From NCBI RefSeq assembly GCF_014395425.1, contig NZ_CP060711.1:558001-622000 (forward strand): a stretch of 64,000 nucleotides of DNA, given 5' to 3'. A program made the position numbers and the translations under genes. Below the pieces are notes generated by a model. The model was given only the letters and a program-made list of their open reading frames with translations. It ran no database searches and was not told the DNA's origin. Source of the stretch: Thermomonas brevis. GTDB lineage: Bacteria; Pseudomonadota; Gammaproteobacteria; Xanthomonadales; Xanthomonadaceae. This document shows positions 18,599-27,709 of this stretch, piece by piece. Numbering within the stretch: position 1 is the stretch's first letter; every line of letters starts with the position of its first letter.

Positions 18599-21500
18599 TC
18601 AGCAATTTCCCGAGAGACTGCACATCCCATTTGTCATTGGCTCTACTGTGTATTGACTCACTGCTGGGATTTGCACTCCGAAAGAAGCCAAGCCATACAC
18701 GCCTGCCCCAAACATTCCGACTGGCCCACCCATCGCGCCAGCAACACCCCAGCCAAGATCCACTCCTGCTTTTGTGACTCCATAGCCATCGCCATTCATC
18801 GCGGCCTGAGTGCCATCGACTATTGATATGGTTGCACTTACCGCGAACAGCGCCTGTCCAGCACGCGCGAACTGTTTTGCATCCCGTAAAACGGCACTAC
18901 GCGCACCAGTCCACCTATTTCCCTGCCAACTTAGGCTGTTCATTTTCCCATTTGCGCCACGCCACATACCATTTGAAACAAGCCACTGTTCTTTGAGCCC
19001 AAAGAAATTGCCAAGTGAGTCGGCCAATGTCTTAACTGTTGAGGTAACGGGCGAAGCTGTTACAACGACGGGTTCCAGCGTTTTAGGTTCTGGTGGTGGT
19101 GGTGGCGGAACGTAGTCCTCGTGATACTCCTCACTGCTACTGCCAGGACGTGACTGCCTCCCATCTGGGTCTTTGAACTTATAAGGGTTATTCGAGGCAT
19201 ACCAGTAGCGACTGAACGCCCCAATCGGGTTGCTATACGCCGTCACCGGATCAACGGAGAGGAAGCATCCGCACACTGGATCGTAATAGCGCTGCTGCAT
19301 GTAAGTCAGCCCGCTGGCGCTGTCCATCACATGCCCCGTGTACCCCGCCCGGTCGTCGTTCGCCCGGTTCACCAGCTTCCCGTACGGCTCGTACTCGCTC
19401 GTCTCGATCGGCGTGCCCGCACCGTTCGTCTTCGCGATCGGACTCCCCAGCGCATCCGTGTGGAAGTAGCTGAACGTCACCGTGTCCGTCCCGATCGGCC
19501 GGCTGATCTCCGACAGCAGGCTCCCCGCGAAGTACACGTTGTTGATCCGCTTGCCCGCCGGCTCGTCCCGCTGCCACACCAGCCGGCCGTCCTTCGCGTA
19601 ATAGCTGTACTTCAGCTGGCTTCCCGCACTGTCCTGCCGCACCCGCCGACCGTCCGCGTCGTAGCGGTAGGTCAGCCCCGCCGTGCTTCTGAGGCGGTTG
19701 CCGTAGTCGAACGCGTAGGCCGTGCCGTTCTTCCCCGACAGGTTGCCCTGCACGTCGTACGCCAGCGTGATCGCCGCCGGGCTGCTCGCGCAGTTCGTCC
19801 CGTTGCGCACGAAGTCCAGCCGGTTCGTCGTCGTGTTGTAGCAATAGGTATGGTCGCGCGGCAGGTTGCCGCCATCGATCCACACCCGCGTCAGGTTGTC
19901 CGCAGTGTCGTAGCGGTAGGCCACCGTCCCGAACATCGGCGAGGACGCCCCGGTCAGCCGGTCCAGGCCGTCGTAGCCCAGGGTCCTGCTCTGCCGGGCA
20001 CTGCCGGTATAGTCGGTGACGCTGGCCACGTTGCCGTTCGCATCGAACGCCGTCGCCAGGTCCAGCACCGTGCCGTCCGTGCTGCGGCCGGGCAGTTGCC
20101 GGGCGTTCTGCGTCATCGTGTGGATGATGCCGTTGCCGTAGGTGAACTGCTTCAGCGCCCCGTTCGGGTAGTAGCTGGCGTTGCTGGCCAGCGGCGTCGC
20201 CGCGCCGCCGTTCACGCTGGCGGTCAGCCCCGTCGCCTGACCGAAGGCATTGACGGTGTAGTTCACCGTCACGCTGCCCGGGTCGGTCTCGCTGACGAGT
20301 TGGCCCAAGCTGTTGTAGCCGTAGCCGATGCTCCATGCCGTTTGCAGCGTATCCGGGATCTGGCTTTCCCCAGCCAGCAAGCGGCGCTTGTTGTAGCTAT
20401 AGCCGTTGCTGACCGTGTTGCCGCCGTTGCTGGTCGTCACCGTGCTGGGCAGGCCATCATTGGTGTACGTCCGGCTCTGGTTGCCGTTGCCGTCCGGGAA
20501 CGTCAGCGTGCTCAGACGGTTGCGGGCGTCGTAGCTGCGGTAGACGGTTCGGGTGTTGGAGGCCCCGCAGGCCGTGCTCGCGGGCAGGCCCGACGCCGAC
20601 GAGGCCAGGTTGCCGGCCGCGTCGTAGCTGTACAGGGTGGCGCCTGTCTCCGGCTCCACGCTAAGGCACAGCTCCTGGTTAGCGTTGTAGCTGTAGCTGC
20701 GGGTGATGCCGCCGCGGGCCAGGCTCAACGGCTTGCCGAATACGTCACGCGCGATCGTGGTACTCGCGCCGTTCGGGGCGTTGATCGTCAGCGGCCAGTC
20801 GGTGGTCGGCTGGTCGTACGCCAGGTAGCTGCTGACCGTCTGGAAGCCGCGCGGGTTGGTCACCCGGATGCGGAAGCCATCCAGGTACTCGGTGGTCGTG
20901 GTCAGCGGCCCCAGCTCGCTGTCCTGACTCGCGGATGTCACCCGGCCCAGCGGGTCGTAGAACGTCCACACGCCTGTGCTCGGACTGCTCGATGTCGAAG
21001 GATAGGACTGGAAGTCCACCCGGCCATTGGCATCGTAAGTCGTCCTGGTGAAGCGCTCCGTACCCGACACGTTACCGGCGTCGTACTCGCGCACCAGCAG
21101 CGGGCGCCACAGGCCGTCGTAGTAGGTGATCTTGACCGCGTTGCCGGTGGCCTCCGTCAGCCGCCAGTGGCCGGCGGGGATCCCGTATTCCGCGCTCGCG
21201 ACCGGGACGAAACTGCGGGCGGTGTTGGCCCATTTGGAGGTGTTGCAGACGTTGTCCTGCGTCTCCGACGGATATGTGATCCCCGACAGGCGCCCCATCG
21301 CGTCGTAGCTGTAGCAGGTCTTGGCGGCCACCTCGTTGGTCACCGACTCGATCCAGCCGGCATTGTTGACCACCGCCGTTTGCGACTTCCCGTCCGCGTA
21401 CTGGATCGTCTGCGGGATGCCGCGCTTCCAGTTCGAGAACGTGGTCGTGTTGTTGCGGCCGTCCTTCACTGTCGCCAATGTGCCGTCGGCATAGTAGGTC

Positions 21501-23278
21501 ATCGACGATTGCGGCTTGCCGAACGCAGAGGTCGCCGTCGGCAACGCAGTGGCTGGATCGTACGAAGTCGCGGATTGCACCAAGCCGGTAGCCACATCGG
21601 TTACCGACGCCACTTGGCCCAGCACCCACTTCGCGGTGTCATCGTAGTAGGTGATCACCTCCGTCTTGCTGAAGCTACCCGAGCTCAGCGGCAACGGCGT
21701 CGCTGTCGGCGAGTCTGAGGCCGGGGGCGGAACCGGCGGATTAGCGACGGTAATGGCCGCGCTGCCGGAGTCGGTGGCGGCACCGGCATTATCCACCGCC
21801 CGTGCGTAAATGTTGTGGCTGCCGGCCGTGCTTGTCCAGTTCAGGCTGTAGGGCGACGAGGTGTCCTGTCCGATCTTGCTGCCGTCGACGTAGAACTCCA
21901 CCCGCGCGATGCTGCCGTCGCTATCCGAAGCGTTGGCCGATAGCGTCACCGTGTCGCCGGTAATGAAGCTCTGACTCGTAGTCGGACTGGTTAACGTGAT
22001 GCTAGGCGCCACATTCGCATTGGCCACCGTGATGCTGGCTGTGCTGGAGTTGGTGGCCGCGCCCGCGTTGTCCACCGCACGTGCATAGACGCTGTGGCTG
22101 CCCGCCGTGCTCGTCCAGCTCAGGCTGTAGGGCGACGAGGTATCCTGCCCGATCTTGCTGCCGTCGACGTAGAACTCCACCCGCGCGATGCTGCCGTCGC
22201 TGTCCGAAGCGTTGGCCGATAGCGTCACCGCAGTACCGGTGGTGAAGCTTTGGCCGTTGGCGGGACTGCTCAGGCTGACCGTGGGCGGCACGTTCGGCGT
22301 GGTGACGGTAATGCTGGCCGTGCCAGAATTGGTGGCCGCGCCGGCATTGTCCACCGCACGTGCATAGACGCTGTGGCTGCCCGCCGTGCTCGTCCAGCTC
22401 AGGCTGTAGGGCGACGAGGTATCCTGCCCGATCTTGCTGCCGTCGACGTAGAACTCCACCCGCGCGATGCTGCCGTCGCTGTCCGAAGCGTTGGCCGATA
22501 GCGTCACCGCAGTACCGGTGGTGAAGCTTTGGCCGTTGGCGGGACTGCTCAGGCTGACCGTGGGCGGCACGTTCGGCGTGGTGACGGTAATGCTGGCCGT
22601 GCCAGAATTGGTGGCCGCGCCGGCATTGTCCACCGCACGTGCATAGACGCTGTGGCTGCCCGCCGTGCTCGTCCAGCTCAGGCTGTAGGGCGACGAGGTA
22701 TCCTGCCCGATCTTGCTGCCGTCGACGTAGAACTCCACCCGCGCGATGCTGCCGTCGCTGTCCGAAGCGTTGGCCGATAGCGTCACCGCAGTACCGGTGG
22801 TGAAGCTTTGGCCGCTGCTTGGGCTGGTCAGGCCCACCGAGGGCGGCACGTTTGCCGGCGCGCTGATTGTGAGGGTCTGCGAGGTGGAAGCAGTGCCTCC
22901 GTAATCGTTGCTAGCCTCGGCGCGGAAGGTATAACTGCCTGCGGAGAGGTTGCTAAGCACGGCTTGCAAATAATCGCCAGGCATCGCGTCAAGCAACACA
23001 TTATCTTTATAGACTTCGACCAAGACGACAGGATACTGCCCGCTCCCTACTCCCGTGGCCTCCACGGTGATCGACGCGGGCGCCACAAAGCTTGGACTGC
23101 TGGTGGGCAAAATCGTCAGGGTTACACTAGGCTTTGGTGGCGGTGCCCGCTGGACGCCCCCTGGCGCTTTGTCTTGGGCATGGGCCACAGCAAAGCCACA
23201 GATCAACAAGAAAAATGTAGTCGCGTTGCGGATGCACGCCATCCACGCCGCCGTGCGAACCTCTCCCCTGAGCCCCAT
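18599..23278 (-). CDS. Secreted RHS/YD-repeat toxin protein with N-terminal Ig-like repeats
   Basis: A 1559-residue protein. The N-terminus has a signal-like segment ending LLICGFAVAHAQ (about 35). A divergent Ig-like domain follows (50-142), then four copies of a 93-residue Ig-like repeat (143-514) that share VTLSANASDSDGSIARVEFY. YD/RHS repeats run from about 540 to 1320, and the RHS-associated core hallmark GLTYMQQRYYDPVCGCFLSV lies near 1345. After NPYKFKDPDGRQ (about 1375) comes a unique tip of roughly 185 residues with a PPPPPPEP linker and glycine-rich hydrophobic stretches, suggesting a membrane-acting toxin. The start at 23278 has AGGAAGAG upstream. The gene begins 18 bases after a companion RHS N-terminal gene and is followed by a membrane immunity candidate. 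In RHS systems the repeats form a shell that encloses the tip, which is cut free by self-cleavage. Confidence 0.88.
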   Translation of the reverse strand: MGLRGEVRTAAWMACIRNATTFFLLICGFAVAHAQDKAPGGVQRAPPPKPSVTLTILPTSSPSFVAPASITVEATGVGSGQYPVVLVEVYKDNVLLDAMPGDYLQAVLSNLSAGSYTFRAEASNDYGGTASTSQTLTISAPANVPPSVGLTSPSSGQSFTTGTAVTLSANASDSDGSIARVEFYVDGSKIGQDTSSPYSLSWTSTAGSHSVYARAVDNAGAATNSGTASITVTTPNVPPTVSLSSPANGQSFTTGTAVTLSANASDSDGSIARVEFYVDGSKIGQDTSSPYSLSWTSTAGSHSVYARAVDNAGAATNSGTASITVTTPNVPPTVSLSSPANGQSFTTGTAVTLSANASDSDGSIARVEFYVDGSKIGQDTSSPYSLSWTSTAGSHSVYARAVDNAGAATNSSTASITVANANVAPSITLTSPTTSQSFITGDTVTLSANASDSDGSIARVEFYVDGSKIGQDTSSPYSLNWTSTAGSHNIYARAVDNAGAATDSGSAAITVANPPVPPPASDSPTATPLPLSSGSFSKTEVITYYDDTAKWVLGQVASVTDVATGLVQSATSYDPATALPTATSAFGKPQSSMTYYADGTLATVKDGRNNTTTFSNWKRGIPQTIQYADGKSQTAVVNNAGWIESVTNEVAAKTCYSYDAMGRLSGITYPSETQDNVCNTSKWANTARSFVPVASAEYGIPAGHWRLTEATGNAVKITYYDGLWRPLLVREYDAGNVSGTERFTRTTYDANGRVDFQSYPSTSSSPSTGVWTFYDPLGRVTSASQDSELGPLTTTTEYLDGFRIRVTNPRGFQTVSSYLAYDQPTTDWPLTINAPNGASTTIARDVFGKPLSLARGGITRSYSYNANQELCLSVEPETGATLYSYDAAGNLASSASGLPASTACGASNTRTVYRSYDARNRLSTLTFPDGNGNQSRTYTNDGLPSTVTTSNGGNTVSNGYSYNKRRLLAGESQIPDTLQTAWSIGYGYNSLGQLVSETDPGSVTVNYTVNAFGQATGLTASVNGGAATPLASNASYYPNGALKQFTYGNGIIHTMTQNARQLPGRSTDGTVLDLATAFDANGNVASVTDYTGSARQSRTLGYDGLDRLTGASSPMFGTVAYRYDTADNLTRVWIDGGNLPRDHTYCYNTTTNRLDFVRNGTNCASSPAAITLAYDVQGNLSGKNGTAYAFDYGNRLRSTAGLTYRYDADGRRVRQDSAGSQLKYSYYAKDGRLVWQRDEPAGKRINNVYFAGSLLSEISRPIGTDTVTFSYFHTDALGSPIAKTNGAGTPIETSEYEPYGKLVNRANDDRAGYTGHVMDSASGLTYMQQRYYDPVCGCFLSVDPVTAYSNPIGAFSRYWYASNNPYKFKDPDGRQSRPGSSSEEYHEDYVPPPPPPEPKTLEPVVVTASPVTSTVKTLADSLGNFFGLKEQWLVSNGMWRGANGKMNSLSWQGNRWTGARSAVLRDAKQFARAGQALFAVSATISIVDGTQAAMNGDGYGVTKAGVDLGWGVAGAMGGPVGMFGAGVYGLASFGVQIPAVSQYTVEPMTNGMCSLSGNC
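21740..22855 (-). repeat. Four tandem 279-bp repeats coding Ig-like domains
   Basis: The period is 279 bp (93 residues). Two adjacent units (22250-22528 and 22529-22807) are identical over at least 252 bases; the outer units differ at scattered positions. The repeats are coding and in frame. Such near-identity points to recent duplication or gene conversion, and also makes this region easy to misassemble. Confidence 0.85.
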
Positions 23279-23296
23279 TTCTCTTCCTTTCCCTGG

Positions 23297-25192
23297 TTAT
23301 GGCGATGCGGCACTGTTCTTCACGACCCTGATTGGTCGCGCATAGGCATCGAAACATGGCGCTGTTCCGATTTGCCCGCACGCAAACGGCACTTCCCACA
23401 TGAAGCTTCTGCCTTGCTGCATGGTGACGGTCCGCCGCACAGGCGCCCACTGGCCCGAAGTCTGCGAATTCTGCCGTGTCTGCTGATCGTTGCCGATGCT
23501 CACCGGCCATGGGTAAGGATTGTTTGTCCAGTCGGCCATGGACACAGCCGCATAGGTGTAGTCTTTGGATCGCAACAATTGTCCGGAGGATGTGTAGTCC
23601 TCTTCCCGCAGCAACTTGTTCTCCGTTTCATCAAACCTGTTGCTGAAGATGGAGCGACGCCGACTGCCATCCGGACTGGTCACGTCCGTCCACACAGTCC
23701 CGGCGCAACTGGTGGGCGTGGGGCAGTTCTGCAGCCAACTGGACGTCGGCGGCGCGTAGGTGTAGGTCCAAGTCGTAGTCGTCAGCCCGGAACCGCTGAG
23801 CGTGCGGCTGGTGACTGCGAAGGCGTACCAGTCCTTAGGGTATTTCATGATGCCGCTGTCGGGGATATTGGGGTTCGCGTTGAAGCAGTCCTTTGGTACG
23901 TACGAACGTCCAAACATCCGCCGCGTAACGCGGATCACAAGCGTGGCCCCTGAGGGCGAGATGATCGTCTGATCGACATATTCGCCGTTGGGCACGGTGT
24001 CGTATGGGCACGTCGGTACCGTCTCGACTTGCGCAACACTCATGGCGCTGGCTACCTGCCAATGCAGGGAGTATTGCCACGTAGAGCCATCTGGCCGGGT
24101 GACGGTCAGTTGCTGCTGGGATTCCCCCAGACTCGTGGTGTAGGCGTAGCTCCAGGTCTTTGCCGTGGCGCCGGCACCCACCGTCACGATCGTGCTGCCG
24201 GCACTGGGATAGGCAATGCTCACGTGGCGACCATCGCTGGCATCGATGCTGTCCAGCTTGCCCGCCGTGTAGTGGTAGGTCACCCAGTTGCCGAAGCGAT
24301 CCTCGATCCTGGTCACCAGCATGGCCGCATAACGACGGCTAAGGAAATCGAAGTCGGCGACAATGTTCGGGGTCGGAATGGTGGGGCCGGATGCCTTGTT
24401 GGGGGAATCGTTGGTGCGCAACGACGAGCTGCTTCCCGCCCACTCACCGAACAATGGCTTCTGAAGTTCATCCGCGTCTGTGTAAACCAGGTAATTGAAC
24501 CAGTATTTGGTGCCATCGGGTGCCAATGCGAGGAACGCTTCACCGGGCTCGCCATTACTTGTGGCCGGCAGGCAGCCCAGCAACCAGTTGCTAGAAGTCA
24601 TCAGCAACAAGTCCGGCCGCACCGTTGTGTTGGCACGCGTCATCACAGGCTGGTCGCTACCGCCATCGTCGACCAGGTGATAGCCATTCCACCACTCATA
24701 TGCTTCCCAGCCACGGGCCGCGTCGGTCGGGAACGAGATCCTGCCGGGTGCCGAGAACCGGGTACAGCGGGCATTCTTCTCTGTCGCATTGGCGCCGACC
24801 ACTTGCCAGTCGACTGGGCTGTACGGGCTGACGCCGCCGGTACTTGAGGTGATGGTGCGGATACGGGGGATTTCCAATTCCCATCCACCGAAGCCGTTGC
24901 CCGATGTCTCGTGGAAATACTGACCCAAGCCATCGGGATTGAAGATACGCGTAAGCCGGATCGTCGGCCCTGTTCCCGGCAACTCGATGTCTGTGATACG
25001 TAGCGACAACCTGCCATCGCGCAGATTCACCTGGTCGCCGAAATCGGCGAAGGCATCAATCGTATTGGAGCGCCCCACGTATTTGGCATATTCCTGTGGC
25101 TGAGTGATCTCGCCTGCCATGGCGCCGACACCACAAAAGAACAGCAATGCCGCCCCGAAGCCGCGCGCTCGCGCGGCATGTACCACTGCCAT
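23297..25192 (-). CDS. Separate N-terminal RHS-type protein, companion of the RHS toxin
   Basis: A 631-residue protein with a signal peptide (MAVVHAARARGFGAALLFF..., cleavage near VGAMA-GE). It opens with YAKYVGRSNTIDAFADFG and LRDGRLSLRITDIELPGTGP, the beginning typical of RHS/YD proteins, and continues as a beta-rich region with few clear YD repeats, ending at FDAYARPIRVVKNSAASP. No core hallmark or toxin tip is present. The stop is 18 bases before the start of the large RHS gene. The start at 25192 is chosen for GTGGAGGGG upstream and the signal peptide; the frame stays open further up. In most RHS loci this part is fused to the shell; here it is a separate protein, somewhat like the two-part TcB-TcC shells of Tc toxins. 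A role as plug or partner of the shell is inferred. Confidence 0.75.
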   Translation of the reverse strand: MAVVHAARARGFGAALLFFCGVGAMAGEITQPQEYAKYVGRSNTIDAFADFGDQVNLRDGRLSLRITDIELPGTGPTIRLTRIFNPDGLGQYFHETSGNGFGGWELEIPRIRTITSSTGGVSPYSPVDWQVVGANATEKNARCTRFSAPGRISFPTDAARGWEAYEWWNGYHLVDDGGSDQPVMTRANTTVRPDLLLMTSSNWLLGCLPATSNGEPGEAFLALAPDGTKYWFNYLVYTDADELQKPLFGEWAGSSSSLRTNDSPNKASGPTIPTPNIVADFDFLSRRYAAMLVTRIEDRFGNWVTYHYTAGKLDSIDASDGRHVSIAYPSAGSTIVTVGAGATAKTWSYAYTTSLGESQQQLTVTRPDGSTWQYSLHWQVASAMSVAQVETVPTCPYDTVPNGEYVDQTIISPSGATLVIRVTRRMFGRSYVPKDCFNANPNIPDSGIMKYPKDWYAFAVTSRTLSGSGLTTTTWTYTYAPPTSSWLQNCPTPTSCAGTVWTDVTSPDGSRRRSIFSNRFDETENKLLREEDYTSSGQLLRSKDYTYAAVSMADWTNNPYPWPVSIGNDQQTRQNSQTSGQWAPVRRTVTMQQGRSFMWEVPFACGQIGTAPCFDAYARPIRVVKNSAASP

Positions 25193-25369
25193 GTGATTCC
25201 CCTCCACCTTTACACCCCTAACGCCGAAGCGGTCCCTGTACATGCTTCTACGACAAACCAATAACAACTGCAATCGCCCTTACGAAAATGCGAATACCAA
25301 GCTAAGCAAACTATCTGGCTTGCTCGATCTGGCCAATTGCCCCTGACACGTTTGCTTGCCCTCTATGCA

Positions 25370-25573
25370 CAGATCCGCACCACCATCGTTCGCACCCGAG
25401 ACGCCCGCGACCACGTGGTCTACCCGCACACCGCCTGCGCCGCCGAAGTGCTGGATCGCGTGCGCGAACACGGCGAGTAAGGCGACTGGGCCGCCGCCGC
25501 CCGCACTGGCGGCGATGCTGGCCCGACCCAGCGCTGCCGAGGCGCTGGCAGACGATGCCGATGCACTGCGGGG
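25370..25573 (+). pseudogene. Degenerate 3' fragment of threonine synthase
   Basis: About 200 bases match the end of thrC (14930-15202) with scattered substitutions. Compared with thrC there is an in-frame TAA where thrC has CAA (GCGAGTAAGGCGACTGG), and a block of roughly 65-70 bases is missing around 25496. No upstream thrC sequence is present. It sits in the same orientation as thrC, about 10.4 kb away, between the RHS island and tRNA-Arg. It is not functional. Confidence 0.85.
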
Positions 25574-25648
25574 CACCTTACAGACTGCTCAATAGCAACG
25601 GGCAATTACAATGAATATGCTCGACGGATCGCAATTCCAACCGACGGA

Positions 25649-25678
25649 TTGGCTGCTTCTCCTGACAACTGCAATAAT
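25649..25678 (+). promoter_or_regulatory. Probable promoter of tRNA-Arg
   Basis: TTGGCT (25649-25654) and AATAAT (25673-25678) are separated by 18 bases and lie just upstream of the tRNA. The match to the sigma-70 consensus is moderate. Confidence 0.5.
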
Positions 25679-25689
25679 GGAGAGTCATG

Positions 25690-25765
25690 GCCCCGTAGCT
25701 CAGCTGGATAGAGCGTCCCCCTCCTAAGGGGAAGGTCGCCCGTTCGAATCGGGCCGGGGTCGCCA
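25690..25765 (+). tRNA. tRNA-Arg (anticodon CCT)
   Basis: A 76-base cloverleaf. The acceptor stem GGCCCCG pairs with CGGGGTC (one G-U), the D stem is GCTC/GAGC, the anticodon arm TCCCC-CTCCTAA-GGGGA gives anticodon CCT, and the T arm is GCCCG-TTCGAAT-CGGGC. The CCA end is encoded. It reads the rare AGG codon. It borders the RHS island. Confidence 0.97.
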
Positions 25766-25877
25766 GGGCAGGCATCCGTGGAGAGGACGCGCGCGTGGGG
25801 ATTTCCCGCCGCCGCTCGTCCTTTCACTCGTTCCCAGCCCGCTTCGCCAGTCCCCGCTTTCCTTTCCGGAGTCCGCC

Positions 25878-27410
25878 ATGTCCCACCCCGTCCTCACCGC
25901 GCTCGGCCTTGCCGCCGTCGAATCCGGCACCTACCTCGGCAACGGCGAATGGTCGAAGACCAGCGACGCCGGCGTGCTGGAGCCGGTCAACCCGACCACC
26001 GGCGAGGTGCTGGGCCGCGTGCACGCGTCCTCGCAGGCCGACTACGACCTGATCGTCGAGCGCGCGCAGGCCGCCTTCAAGGTCTGGCGCACCGTGCCGG
26101 CGCCGCGCCGCGGCGAGGCGATCCGCCTGTGCGCCGACGCGCTGCGCGAGCACAAGGACGCGCTGGGTTCGCTGGTCGCCCTCGAAATGGGCAAGTCGAA
26201 GCCGGAAGGCGACGGCGAGGTGCAGGAGATGATCGACATCGGCGACTTCGCCGTCGGCCTGTCGCGCCAGCTCTACGGCTTGACCATGCACAGCGAGCGC
26301 CCCGGCCACCGCATGTACGAGCAGTGGCATCCGATCGGCCTGGTCGGGATCATCAGCGCGTTCAACTTCCCGGTCGCGGTGTGGGCCTGGAACAGCTTCA
26401 TCGCGGCGATCTGCGGCGACATCAGCATCTGGAAGCCCTCGCCCAAGACCCCGCTGTCGGCGATCGCGTCGATGAAGGTCTGCAACGAGGCGCTGCGCAA
26501 GGGCGGCTTCCCGGACATCTTCTTCCTGTTCAACGATGCCGGCAGCGACTTGGCGCAGCAGTTCGTGGACGACAAGCGCGTCGCGCTGGTCAGCTTCACC
26601 GGCAGCACCAAGGTCGGCCGCATGGTCGGCGAGCGCGTGGCGCGCCGCATGGGCCGCAGCCTGCTGGAACTGGGCGGCAACAACGCGATCATCGTCGACG
26701 AAACCGCCGACCTGAAGCTGGCGATCCCGGCCATCGTGTTCGGCGCCGTCGGCACCGCCGGCCAGCGCTGCACCACCACGCGCCGCCTGATCGTGCACGA
26801 ATCCATCTACGAGGACGTGCTGGGCAAGCTGGTCACCGCCTACAAGCAGGTCGAAGGCAAGATCGGCGATCCCACCGATCCGAAGAACCTGATGGGCCCG
26901 CTCAACAGCAAGGACGGCGTGGACGCCTACCTCGACGCCATCGCCGCGGCGAAGAAGGCCGGCGGCAAGGTGGAGACCGGCGGCGAAGCCATCGACCGCC
27001 CGGGCAACTTCGTGCTGCCGGCGATCGTGACGGGCCTGACCAACGATGCCGAGATCGTCCAGCACGAGACCTTCGCGCCGATCCTGTACGTGATGAAGTA
27101 CAAGGAGCTGGACGAGGCCATCGACATGCAGAACGCGGTGCCGCAGGGCCTGTCCTCGTCGATCTTCACCACCAACCTCAAGCGCGCGGAAGCCTTCCTG
27201 TCCGCCGCCGGCAGCGACTGCGGCATCGCCAACGTCAACATCGGCACCAGCGGCGCTGAGATCGGCGGCGCGTTCGGCGGCGAGAAGGAGACCGGCGGCG
27301 GCCGCGAATCCGGCAGCGACGCGTGGCGCGCCTACATGCGCCGCCAGACCAATACCATCAACTATTCCGACGCGCTGCCGCTGGCCCAGGGCATCAAGTT
27401 CGACCTGTAA
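25878..27410 (+). CDS. Aldehyde dehydrogenase, ALDH7 / L-aminoadipate-semialdehyde type
   Basis: A 510-residue NAD-dependent aldehyde dehydrogenase of the ALDH7 (antiquitin, AmaB) group, which oxidises alpha-aminoadipic semialdehyde or piperideine-6-carboxylate in lysine breakdown. NAD binding and catalysis show as [15 protein letters not shown] (about 155), [13 protein letters not shown] (about 240), the Glu in [12 protein letters not shown] (about 264) and the catalytic Cys in [12 protein letters not shown] (about 298). The C-terminus [19 protein letters not shown] is a hallmark of the ALDH7 group. Length is normal. The start at 25878 follows a TTTCCGGAGTCCGCC ribosome site. No other lysine-catabolic gene is nearby, so its exact aldehyde is open. 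Confidence 0.9.
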   Translation: MSHPVLTALGLAAVESGTYLGNGEWSKTSDAGVLEPVNPTTGEVLGRVHASSQADYDLIVERAQAAFKVWRTVPAPRRGEAIRLCADALREHKDALGSLVALEMGKSKPEGDGEVQEMIDIGDFAVGLSRQLYGLTMHSERPGHRMYEQWHPIGLVGIISAFNFPVAVWAWNSFIAAICGDISIWKPSPKTPLSAIASMKVCNEALRKGGFPDIFFLFNDAGSDLAQQFVDDKRVALVSFTGSTKVGRMVGERVARRMGRSLLELGGNNAIIVDETADLKLAIPAIVFGAVGTAGQRCTTTRRLIVHESIYEDVLGKLVTAYKQVEGKIGDPTDPKNLMGPLNSKDGVDAYLDAIAAAKKAGGKVETGGEAIDRPGNFVLPAIVTGLTNDAEIVQHETFAPILYVMKYKELDEAIDMQNAVPQGLSSSIFTTNLKRAEAFLSAAGSDCGIANVNIGTSGAEIGGAFGGEKETGGGRESGSDAWRAYMRRQTNTINYSDALPLAQGIKFDL

Positions 27411-27419
27411 GGAACGACG

Positions 27420-27707
27420 ATGAACGCTCCCATCCGCCAGACCAGTTCGCTCGCCGTCATCAGCCTGGTGTTCGGCATCCTCGGCTGGACCCTGCTGCCG
27501 TTCCTCGGCAGCCTGGTCGCGGTGGTATGCGGCCACATGGCGCGCGGCGAGATCCGCCGCTCGCAGGGCACGCTGGAAGGCGACGGCATGGCCGTGGCCG
27601 GGCTGGTGCTCGGCTACCTGGTGATCGGGCTGACGGTGCTGACGCTGGCGGCGATCTTCCTGTTTTTCGGCGGGCTGATCTGGTTCGCCACGGTGTTCGG
27701 GCACTGA
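27420..27707 (+). CDS. Small DUF4190-type membrane protein
   Basis: A 95-residue protein with two hydrophobic helices ([20 protein letters not shown] and the segment from about 60 to 90) joined by a short loop holding [13 protein letters not shown]. This pattern, with the basic HxARxEI loop, matches DUF4190 proteins, whose function is unknown. The ATG is nine bases after the dehydrogenase stop (GGAACGACG spacer), so it is probably co-transcribed. It ends two bases before the TTG of pyrD. Confidence 0.75.
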   Translation: MNAPIRQTSSLAVISLVFGILGWTLLPFLGSLVAVVCGHMARGEIRRSQGTLEGDGMAVAGLVLGYLVIGLTVLTLAAIFLFFGGLIWFATVFGH

Positions 27708-27709
27708 GC

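Noticed and set aside
19331..21718. A 795-codon plus-strand frame over the RHS gene
   Set aside because: It is the complement of YD-repeat coding DNA; the peptide is repetitive only because the repeats are. No start signal.
22250..22807. Tandem repeats as a CRISPR array
   Set aside because: The period is 279 bases without unique spacers, and the repeats are in-frame Ig-domain coding units.
25690..25765. tRNA-Arg as the attachment site of an integrated element
   Set aside because: I saw no direct repeat of the tRNA 3' end elsewhere in the window and no integrase gene, so integration at the tRNA cannot be shown.
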